Below are positions 7,115-13,464 of a stretch of 32,558 bases of DNA, one piece after another (the stretch's first letter is position 1; each line of letters starts with the position of its first letter). The notes beneath the pieces are model-generated. The model was not told where the DNA came from, made no database searches, and was given only the letters and a program-made list of their open reading frames with translations. A program made the position numbers and the translations under genes. The stretch is from CAITNM01 sp964446295 (lineage in GTDB: Bacteria > Pseudomonadota > Alphaproteobacteria > Paracaedibacterales > CAITNM01), in NCBI GenBank assembly GCA_964446295.1, contig CAYUNR010000012.1:1-32558 (forward strand). The letters are read 5' to 3'.

Positions 7115-8794
7115 CTAATTTGCTACTGCATTCAAATCCCTAACAAGATTGCGAACAACAGGATCTCGATCTGCAATAACAGCAACAGTATCAGGTAACT
7201 TCTTTGCAATTTTTTGAGATTTCAAGCTCTCGAAAAAGTTTTTCCTTGCATCGTTAATAAATTTGATTGCTCGCCCTAATACAGGCGCTCCACTCGCTAG
7301 CAATTCGTAGCGCTTTGCAAGCACATCTGATAAGAACACTTTTGATGTGTACGGTCCCTTGTTACTATCGACGTCTGAAGTTGTTTGCTTAACTTTTTCA
7401 AGGTAACTAGCAAAATATTTTAAAATATCCGCAGCTTCATCAACTTTGATATCTAATGCTTGTAATGGCGTATCGCTTTCTACAGATTGAATCCACTTGT
7501 CCATCATCGGCGATGAATAGACTTTTTGCATCTTTTGAACAGCATCAGGTGAGTCTGTTCTTATTACTAAACGTCCACCAAGATAGTCACTAGGTGAAAA
7601 AGGCGTAACAGGTGTGGGTGCAGCAGCTCTACCAGGCGCTCCTTTCTTAGGCGTGTGAACACTACCATCAACCCCAACTCGCGGTGCCACATATCCATCA
7701 GGGGCATTATAATATACTAGCACTAAGCTAGGTGATACTTTTATTGTTGGAATAATATGACCTGGCTGACTTTGGTATTGGCGCACAAAATCTATTGCAG
7801 CAAGAATTATAGGCCTAAAAGCCGCATCATTAACCTGAAGTTGCGCAGGAGCAGCAGGAGCTGCAGCACCTGCTGCTCCCACTGCACCAGGAACTCCGCC
7901 TACTCGAATTAAGTTATTTACAAAAACGCGTAGGTCTTCACCTGTTTGACCTAATTTAACTCTATATACGCTCCTAATATCTGATGGAACACGATAAAGC
8001 GTAGGAACATGCTCTACCACAAATTCTACAAATTTTTCAAGATTAAGATTTACTACGTCATACTTTAAAAGCTTATTAAGATCATAATGCTTCAACAATC
8101 CAATCATTATACCTTCAAGCATTGCTTGTGCCTGCGGCACATCAGCCGGAATACCACCCACAATAATAGAATCAATATGGTCTCTAAAATTGTCCCCTTG
8201 CAGAGTCAGAACATACGCTTTGTCAACTGGCGCAGGAATTGTACCTGCACCCACTCCAGCTTGAGTAATAGCAGCAGAAATATATTGCATATGCTGATAA
8301 TACGCCCAGCGGTCTGCTTCAATCGCATTACGAGCGGCATTCCATTTATCAGTAATATGCTCTTTCACTTTAGCGTTCTGGTACTTTTTATTTGACATTA
8401 CTGCAATTAAATTTCGAATATACTTGTCAAAACTAAAATGTTGATTTACATAAAATGGCAAATCACGTGAAGTGAGTTTACTTAGCATCCACCCTTGAAT
8501 AAGGCTAAAACCATATGCTGTTTGAAAAATAGGGACGGTGCATAAAATGTGCACAAACTCTCCCTCACTCAATTTAATAAATTCAGCACGTGCCGCTACA
8601 GCCACGGATGATTCATATTTGTTTGGTGCAGTATTCGCGGTTAAAGCATTTAATAACTTTGTTAAATTTTGCACATCACCTGCTAGAGCAGCACCACCCG
8701 CAGCTCCCCCGGCTGCACTACCCGCAGCTGCATCTAAGCCAGATGCCATTAAAAATATGGATACAGCAATTGCTAAAAACTTTTTAATAGACAT
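7115..8794 (-). CDS. exported protein of a local paralogous family (copy 2, long form)
   Basis: A 559-residue unrecognised protein with the signal peptide MSIKKFLAIAVSIFLMASG. A Gly/Ala stretch (GSAAGGAAGGAALAG) follows directly and is absent from copies 1 and 3. Domain A (about residues 40-170) has the family motifs ESSVAVAARAEFIKL, AYGFSLIQGWM, LPFYVNQHFSFDKYI and AIEADRWAYYQHMQY. Domain B (about 175-285) is shared only with copy 3 (AYV, HIDSI-GG, VEFVVEHV). A second Ala/Pro-rich linker near residue 310 leads into a C-terminal region of about 240 residues found only here, ending in charged, helix-rich sequence. The two low-complexity linkers suggest a modular surface or secreted protein. 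The role is unknown. Confidence 0.8.
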   Translation of the reverse strand: MSIKKFLAIAVSIFLMASGLDAAAGSAAGGAAGGAALAGDVQNLTKLLNALTANTAPNKYESSVAVAARAEFIKLSEGEFVHILCTVPIFQTAYGFSLIQGWMLSKLTSRDLPFYVNQHFSFDKYIRNLIAVMSNKKYQNAKVKEHITDKWNAARNAIEADRWAYYQHMQYISAAITQAGVGAGTIPAPVDKAYVLTLQGDNFRDHIDSIIVGGIPADVPQAQAMLEGIMIGLLKHYDLNKLLKYDVVNLNLEKFVEFVVEHVPTLYRVPSDIRSVYRVKLGQTGEDLRVFVNNLIRVGGVPGAVGAAGAAAPAAPAQLQVNDAAFRPIILAAIDFVRQYQSQPGHIIPTIKVSPSLVLVYYNAPDGYVAPRVGVDGSVHTPKKGAPGRAAAPTPVTPFSPSDYLGGRLVIRTDSPDAVQKMQKVYSSPMMDKWIQSVESDTPLQALDIKVDEAADILKYFASYLEKVKQTTSDVDSNKGPYTSKVFLSDVLAKRYELLASGAPVLGRAIKFINDARKNFFESLKSQKIAKKLPDTVAVIADRDPVVRNLVRDLNAVAN

Positions 8795-8815
8795 GACTAA
8801 ACCACAAAATTCGCA

Positions 8816-8858
8816 CTAGGTTTATGGTACCAGGGGTGCGTTAATTTTTGGTTAATGG
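8816..8858 (-). promoter_or_regulatory. conserved upstream block of the paralogue family (copy 2)
   Basis: Differs from the block before copy 1 at one position (a G/A change in the GGGGTGCG stretch). It shares CATTAAC, AAAAATTAA and GTACCATAA with the block before copy 3 on the minus strand. It is a likely common promoter or regulator site. Confidence 0.5.
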
Positions 8859-8873
8859 AAGGTTTTAGGAAGC

Positions 8874-9002
8874 TATAGAACTGGACCCTACGATCAAGTC
8901 GTAGGGAAACTACGGCGGAATCAAGTCAAGGGGAAATTGCGGTGAGGAGGGCGTTCCACCCACTAGTTTTTCTATGGCTTGACCATAGAATCCAGTTCTA
9001 TA
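8874..9002. repeat. intergenic repeat, copy B, with perfect 12-bp terminal inverted repeats
   Basis: A 129-bp non-coding element bounded by TATAGAACTGGA (8874-8885) and its exact reverse complement TCCAGTTCTATA (8991-9002). Just inside the left end is a hairpin with arms CCCTACGA and TCGTAGGG around the loop TCAAG; just inside the right end is one with arms CTATGG and CCATAG around CTTGA. A degenerate second unit (AATCAAGTCAAGGGGAAATTG) follows the first. The outermost TA could be a target-site duplication. This layout resembles a miniature inverted-repeat element, but no transposase is in the window. Confidence 0.75.
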
Positions 9003-9245
9003 CTATCCACTAAGTATGGATCGCCACAGCCTTTCAGGCTTCGCGATGACGAGTTGCTGCTGGTTTTGGCGTCTTTGCGAGCGCAGCCCAACAATCCACA
9101 CTTATTCTATAATTTCCTTGTCATCTCCGGCTTAATTGGAGATCCATAGATCCCCGCGTTCGCGCACTAGTGTACAAAATAAAGTTGCTTTAAAACTCGT
9201 CATCGCGGACCTGCGCAGCAAGTGTAGCGATCCAGTGAGTAAAGT
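9003..9245. repeat. cluster of short palindromic intergenic repeats
   Basis: Together with copy B this fills the 451-bp gap between two paralogues. It holds at least four hairpin-forming pieces. At 9017-9052 outer arms ATCGC/GCGAT enclose the stem AGCCT-TTC-AGGCT. At 9070-9098 CGTCTTTGCGAGCGCAG runs to CAATCCA. At 9123-9143 arms ATCTCC and GGAGAT flank GGCTTAATT. At 9197-9237 GTCATCGCGG runs to GCGATCCAGTGA. Pieces of the GTCAT...ATCCA type are common dispersed elements in proteobacterial genomes. No coding sequence is present. Confidence 0.65.
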
Positions 9246-10187
9246 TTAAGCACCTACTGCAGCCACTAAGCAAGGAACCCCAGCCGTAGGATCACCCATA
9301 GGTTGTTCAACTGCGTATTGTTCTAGTTCATTTTTGGCAGTTGGTAATAGCCCTCCACCTGCAAGCGGATCCCGTTGGTGAATCGCAGCAAAGCCTACCA
9401 GTAAATTCATTTGTTCTGGTCCAATGTGCTGCAAAATTTTAGGTATTTGGACATGTAAACCAGCAACAACATGTTCCTTAAATTTCTCAACATTATTTAT
9501 TTCATAATTTGCTGGCAAAAGCGATTTAACATCGAAGCGTTTTATCGCCCACAGTGCAATGCTTTCCATTCGCGTTTTTTCATTTGCCCCAGCTAGAGCA
9601 CCACCAGATACAATAGAGTCAATATGTGCATCAAAATCAGCAGGCTTAAGCGCTTGTACATAGGCAGGTTTAATAACATCACCACCAATTGCACCAGGTA
9701 TCATTCCAGCTTGAGCAATGGCGGCAGGAATGTATTGCATTTGCTCATAATACGCCCAGCGATTTACTTCTATTGCTACACGAATGCTCTTCCACGCCCC
9801 TTCAATAGCAGCACTTACTGCGCCCCCTACTGTAGTAGCAATCAAATTCTTAATGTATTTATCAAAACTGAAATGTTGGTTTACATAAAAAGGAAGGCGT
9901 TTATCAGCCAATTGATTCACCATCCACCCATGAATAAGGCTGAAGCCATAAGGAGTATTAAATACAGCAGGGGTTGCTGCTATAACTTGCTTAAGCTGTG
10001 CCGCATCTAATTTCATAATTTCAGCCCGAGAAGCCACAGCAACAGATGATTGATAATTTGCAGGATCCACCACTGTTAATAAGCTCGTTACATGGAAGAC
10101 AGGATCAGGGCCTCCTGCTGCAGCATCAAGGTTAGAAACAGCAAGAAATAGGGATACTACCGTTGTTAATATTTTTTTTATAAACAT
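9246..10187 (-). CDS. exported protein of a local paralogous family (copy 3)
   Basis: About 313 residues when started at the ATG at 10187, which aligns with the starts of copies 1 and 2 (MFIKKIL against MSIKKFL). The upstream in-frame ATG at 10202 would add MIIKI. A signal peptide ends around SNLDAAAGG. Domain A has QSSVAVASRAEIMKL, PYGFSLIHGWMVNQ, LPFYVNQHFSFDKYI and AIEVNRWAYYEQMQY. Domain B, shared with copy 2, has PAYVQAL, HIDSIVSGG, IKRFD and VEKFKEHVVAG. It ends about 60 residues later without the long C-terminal region of copy 2. It is the most diverged of the three. It starts 67 bp beyond the UmuD-like gene on the same strand. No known function. Confidence 0.78.
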   Translation of the reverse strand: MFIKKILTTVVSLFLAVSNLDAAAGGPDPVFHVTSLLTVVDPANYQSSVAVASRAEIMKLDAAQLKQVIAATPAVFNTPYGFSLIHGWMVNQLADKRLPFYVNQHFSFDKYIKNLIATTVGGAVSAAIEGAWKSIRVAIEVNRWAYYEQMQYIPAAIAQAGMIPGAIGGDVIKPAYVQALKPADFDAHIDSIVSGGALAGANEKTRMESIALWAIKRFDVKSLLPANYEINNVEKFKEHVVAGLHVQIPKILQHIGPEQMNLLVGFAAIHQRDPLAGGGLLPTAKNELEQYAVEQPMGDPTAGVPCLVAAVGA

Positions 10188-10208
10188 AATTTTTATAATC
10201 ATTTGGCT

Positions 10209-10252
10209 CTAGGCTTATGGTACTATAAGGAAACTTAATTTTTTGTTAATGC
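10209..10252 (-). promoter_or_regulatory. conserved upstream block of the paralogue family (copy 3)
   Basis: This block lies between the stop codon of the UmuD-like gene and the start of copy 3. On the minus strand it keeps CATTAAC, AAAAATTAA and GTACCATAA-CCTAG of the other two blocks, while the stretch between these parts has diverged. The conservation in this more distant paralogue suggests function rather than recent copying. A TATAGT inside the block is a possible -10. Confidence 0.5.
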
Positions 10253-10254
10253 AA

Positions 10255-10842
10255 CTACACTTTATGAATAACTGTGGTGACCACGCCCCAGACCCGAAAA
10301 TCCATTTCTTGGGTAACAATAATATCGGGGTATTTGGGGTTTTCAGCCATTAGCACAACTTGGTTGGCACGCGAAAAAAAACGTTTCACGGTTAATTCGC
10401 CATCAACCACTGCTATAACAATGCAGCTGTCTTTGCAGGTAAGCGAACGGTCAACTACAAGCACGTCACCATCATGAATGCCAGCACCTATCATGGAATC
10501 ACCACTCACACGCACAAAAAACGTTGCGGCAGGATGCTGCACCAAATGCTGATTTAAATCGAGCTTCATTTCTAAATGATCATCAGCAGGCGATGGAAAG
10601 CCCGCCGATACCTTGTTGGAAAACAATGGTAATGGCATTGATGGCAGATCAAGGCTTTGCCAATCAAAAGCTTCACGGATGCTGGAAAGGGTCGACCCCA
10701 ATTGAATTTTTTCAGGCTTCATAAGCAGCTCCTTTACAGTTGGCACCAGCGATTTAGGTATACGCACAGGGATGGTTTGCTCACCAAATTTGCTTGAGTT
10801 TGGTTTGCGACCGGCGCCTTTGCGGAGTCCACCTCGGGTCAT
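10255..10842 (-). CDS. umuD: UmuD-like S24 peptidase (self-cleaving, SOS type) with N-terminal extension
   Basis: The C-terminal 135 residues match UmuD closely. The cleavage site is Ala80-Gly81 within SAGFPSPADD, the catalytic serine is Ser116 in GDSMIGAGI, and the catalytic lysine is Lys153 in TVKRFF. FRVWGVVTTVIHKV closes the fold. E. coli UmuD has 139 residues; this protein has 195. The extra N-terminal part opens with RGGLRKGAGRKP, a basic segment also found on some UmuD-like proteins, followed by VRIPKSLVPTVKELL, which may be a short DNA-binding or dimerisation element. In UmuD, cleavage activates DNA polymerase V for translesion synthesis; no umuC is adjacent here, so a repressor-like role is an alternative. 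A promoter candidate and palindrome lie just upstream. Confidence 0.85.
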   Translation of the reverse strand: MTRGGLRKGAGRKPNSSKFGEQTIPVRIPKSLVPTVKELLMKPEKIQLGSTLSSIREAFDWQSLDLPSMPLPLFSNKVSAGFPSPADDHLEMKLDLNQHLVQHPAATFFVRVSGDSMIGAGIHDGDVLVVDRSLTCKDSCIVIAVVDGELTVKRFFSRANQVVLMAENPKYPDIIVTQEMDFRVWGVVTTVIHKV

Positions 10843-10855
10843 GGGTAATGCTTTT

Positions 10856-10874
10856 GATTGTTGTTACAATAATC
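10856..10874. promoter_or_regulatory. near-perfect 19-bp palindrome (candidate operator)
   Basis: GATTGTTGT and ACAATAATC are inverted arms around a central T, with 8 of 9 positions pairing. The site lies 14 bp before the UmuD-like start codon and overlaps the -10 candidate, a classic place for an autoregulatory operator. It is not the alphaproteobacterial LexA box (GTTC-N7-GTTC). The binding protein is unknown. Confidence 0.5.
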
Positions 10875-10900
10875 ATAGGTTGTTTATGGTAGAGGCGCAA
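10872..10900 (-). promoter_or_regulatory. candidate promoter of the UmuD-like gene
   Basis: On the minus strand TTGCGC (10895-10900) and TATGAT (10872-10877) are separated by 17 bp, a good sigma-70 spacing, with a leader of about 22 nt. The -10 is shared with the 19-bp palindrome, so binding there would block initiation. Confidence 0.5.
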
Positions 10901-10914
10901 GTGGGGTAGATGAG

Positions 10915-11068
10915 ATAGAACTGGACCCTATGGTCAAGCCATAGGGAAACTGCGGAGGTGGATCAAGTCATAGGAAGACTAGAGAAGTTACCTCGTCGCA
11001 ATTTCCCCAGAACTTAGACGAACAGCACGAAGTGCGTTGTGAGGCTTAGTGTCTTGGGGTCCACATGA
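10915..11068. repeat. intergenic repeat, copy C (inverted relative to copy A)
   Basis: The left end, ATAGAACTGGA, is followed by a hairpin with 8-bp arms CCCTATGG and CCATAGGG around TCAAG, then GAAACTGCGG and a degenerate second unit around 10951-10970. The part at 10999-11059 is the inverted counterpart of copy A (61 bp, five differences by eye). The right terminal repeat has decayed. It fills most of the 239-bp gap between the UmuD-like gene and dnaJ. Confidence 0.7.
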
Positions 11069-11081
11069 GTAATTTCAGAAT

Positions 11082-12206
11082 CTAAAATAAATCTTTTATT
11101 TTTGCAAAAAATCCAGATGATTCCGGACTGTTTTTCTCACCCTTACCAATTTCTGCAAACTCTTCAATAAGCTCGCGCTGTTTCTTGCTAAGGCTAACCG
11201 GAGTTTCCACTTTTGCTTCAATAATCATGTCACCACGACCAGTTGCACGTAAGATACTCATACCCTTCGATTTCAAGCGGAATTGCTGCCCTGGTTGGGT
11301 TCCAGCTGGAATTTTGACCGAAGCTTGCCCACCATCGATAGTAGGAACATCAATTTCTCCACCTAAAACTGCAGTGGTCATTTGAATAGGCACCTTGCAT
11401 AAAATATCAGCACCTTGGCGCTTAAACAGTGTGTGGGATTTAATGCTTAAAAATACGTATAAATCACCATTAGGAGCACCGCGAAGTCCTGCTTCGCCTT
11501 CGTGGGTAACGCGAATACGCGTACCTTCTTCAACCCCTGGCGGGATTTTCACTTCTAAATTTTTTTCTTTGCGAACTCGTCCACTGCCATTACATGGTCT
11601 GCATGGCTTCGCTATGGTTTGGCCAGCTCCACCACAGGTTGCGCAAGGGCGCTCAATGGTGAAAAAACCTTGTTGATAACGGGTCTTACCGCGTCCATGG
11701 CATGCGGTACAGTTTGTAGGGCGTGAACCGGCTTCACCACCACTGCCTTTGCAACTTGTACATCCTACAAGTGTTGTAAATTTTACAGTCGCAGCTTTAC
11801 CTTTGAAAGCGTCTTCTAAAGTGATGTCCATGTTATAGCGAACATCAGCACCGGCATGGTTTGCTTGACCTCCGCCAGAAAAAGACCCACCAAACATTTC
11901 GTCTATAATATCGGCAAAGGATCCACCAAAACCACCTGAAAAACCTGGATGCCCTCCTCCGCCACCACCTTGTTGTTGCTGCTGAGTGAAAGCTGCATGA
12001 CCGTAACGATCGTAGGCTGCGCGTTTTTGAGAATCTAGTAACACCTCATAAGCTTCAGTCGCCTCTCGAAAACTGGCCTCAGCTTTTTTATCTCCTGGGT
12101 TCTTATCGGGGTGATACTTCATTGCAAGTTTACGATACGCTTTTTTAATTTCAGCTTCTGTTGAGCTTTGCGTAACACCTAGTGTTTCATAATAATCTTT
12201 TGCCAT
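11082..12206 (-). CDS. dnaJ: chaperone protein DnaJ
   Basis: Full-length Hsp40 co-chaperone (374 residues) that delivers unfolded clients to DnaK and stimulates its ATPase. The J domain (1-70) has HPD at 32-34. A Gln/Gly-rich G/F region follows (about 77-120). The zinc-finger domain has all four CxxCxGxG modules: CTSCKGSG, CTACHGRG, CATCGGAG and CRPCNGSG. The C-terminal substrate-binding domains are complete. AGGAGG lies 8 nt before the ATG. In many alphaproteobacteria dnaJ follows dnaK; here the upstream neighbour is a divergent unknown gene, so dnaK must be elsewhere. No clear heat-shock promoter was seen. Confidence 0.97.
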   Translation of the reverse strand: MAKDYYETLGVTQSSTEAEIKKAYRKLAMKYHPDKNPGDKKAEASFREATEAYEVLLDSQKRAAYDRYGHAAFTQQQQQGGGGGGHPGFSGGFGGSFADIIDEMFGGSFSGGGQANHAGADVRYNMDITLEDAFKGKAATVKFTTLVGCTSCKGSGGEAGSRPTNCTACHGRGKTRYQQGFFTIERPCATCGGAGQTIAKPCRPCNGSGRVRKEKNLEVKIPPGVEEGTRIRVTHEGEAGLRGAPNGDLYVFLSIKSHTLFKRQGADILCKVPIQMTTAVLGGEIDVPTIDGGQASVKIPAGTQPGQQFRLKSKGMSILRATGRGDMIIEAKVETPVSLSKKQRELIEEFAEIGKGEKNSPESSGFFAKIKDLF

Positions 12207-12392
12207 GAATTTATCCTCCTGATCAGATTGACCATACTAATCAAAAATTTGAAAAAAATGAAGGATCTTGTTTAATACCTTTTAAATTTGCATTAATGCC
12301 CATGTTTTTAATGCTTAAAATTTTAAAGATAGTTGACTAAAATGCCAGACATATGGGTTTTTCAATAGTATAGTTACCTTACCAAAGTTTTT

Positions 12393-13436
12393 ATGAGGTA
12401 TTTTTTATTATTTTGTTTCAATTTATGTGCCGCTATTCATTGCGACGTCGATGCGCTTCCTGATTCTGATTTTACTCAATTTTTTTGCGCAAAACATTCT
12501 TTGGACCAGCACAAAAAAGAGTTATCAGAAAAAATCACAGACTTACCATACCGTTTGAAGTATTACTTTGCTTTAGAGCGAGGACTTAATTTATTAGTCG
12601 CAAAGCTGATGGTCACGTCAACATTTGACATAGGCGGTATCAGGCGCCCCTTATCGGCTGGAATTTATTCAATTGCAAACACTGAGCATATAACAATTAA
12701 CCGTGATCAAAATAGCTTTCCTGATTTTCTTTGTAAAAATGGGTTAGATTTTTGTGGTTTCTTACAACAATTCCCAGAAGTCCAAGGTATTATTTCTAGA
12801 AGAACAGCACCTTTAAACTGCTTGATTAGCCACGTTGGTGATTATATTTTTGAAGATGCATTTCAAAAAGAAAGAACCCTTCTACAATTTTTCAAATCTG
12901 CCCCCATACTTATGAGCGAAGATTGCCCTATTAGATTTGCTATTTTACATAATTTTATCGAAGGTTTGTCTGCTTATTTGTGCCTTCTAAAGGGAGGAAT
13001 ATTTACGTACAAATCATTCAAACATATATTTGGAACAATTGATTCTTCAATTTTTGCAACGGAAGCAGCAGAAGATTACCCTTGCTTCTGGGTAGATTTT
13101 AATAATGCAGTTCGTGCACACACTTGCCAACAGCGCATTTTAAGATTTTCTACAAATGGTGAGTATATTACTGCTGTTAAAACATCTGGAGAAAAACTTA
13201 ACCTAGAGGCTATATGGCCCCTTGTTGGGTTTTCTCATAGAATTTTTGCTGATGTTTTAGGAATAAGCAATGTGCAAACAACCATGAATGCATTAGATGA
13301 ATTTACACTTTTTCACACTATACAGTTTTTGGTTCCCCTGGATTACATAAGGCCTGTTAGCATTGAAAATCGTCTTGCAAGGTTGCTAAAAGCGTATGAC
13401 ACGTTAACTTATAATATCCCCAGCCAGCATCACTGA
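12393..13436 (+). CDS. exported cysteine-rich protein of unknown function
   Basis: A 347-residue protein I do not recognise. The first ~16 residues (MRYFLLFCFNLCAAIH) look like a signal peptide. The mature part carries nine cysteines spread along the chain (FFCAKH, FLCKNG, DFCGFL, LNCLIS, EDCPIRF, YLCLL, YPCFW, HTCQQR and the one near the cleavage site). That is many for an AT-rich bacterial protein and suggests disulfides in the periplasm or outside the cell. No repeat, enzymatic motif or membrane segment beyond the signal was found. TATAGT at 12369-12374 is a possible -10, leaving a very short leader. It stands alone between divergent dnaJ and a convergent small gene. Confidence 0.65.
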   Translation: MRYFLLFCFNLCAAIHCDVDALPDSDFTQFFCAKHSLDQHKKELSEKITDLPYRLKYYFALERGLNLLVAKLMVTSTFDIGGIRRPLSAGIYSIANTEHITINRDQNSFPDFLCKNGLDFCGFLQQFPEVQGIISRRTAPLNCLISHVGDYIFEDAFQKERTLLQFFKSAPILMSEDCPIRFAILHNFIEGLSAYLCLLKGGIFTYKSFKHIFGTIDSSIFATEAAEDYPCFWVDFNNAVRAHTCQQRILRFSTNGEYITAVKTSGEKLNLEAIWPLVGFSHRIFADVLGISNVQTTMNALDEFTLFHTIQFLVPLDYIRPVSIENRLARLLKAYDTLTYNIPSQHH

Positions 13437-13447
13437 CTGAGGATATT
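13413..13447. terminator. hairpin between convergent genes, possible bidirectional terminator
   Basis: Arms AATATCC (13413-13419) and GGATATT (13441-13447) pair exactly, with a second, imperfect inner stem (AGCCAG against CTGACT). The hairpin spans the stop codon of the plus-strand gene and lies 18 bp from the end of the minus-strand gene. No T-run follows on either side, so classic intrinsic termination is doubtful. Confidence 0.35.
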
Positions 13448-13464
13448 AAGTGCTAATTAGAAAA

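Noticed and set aside
8538..8819. Plus-strand open frame opposite the signal-peptide region of paralogue 2
   Set aside because: It lies fully antisense to a well-supported gene. Its composition (AARAAPPAAPPAALPAA) is the reverse reading of the Gly/Ala codons of that gene, and it has no ribosome binding site.
9003..9245. CRISPR array
   Set aside because: The repeats are few, of different sequence and unequal spacing, and there are no cas genes; they are dispersed palindromic elements.
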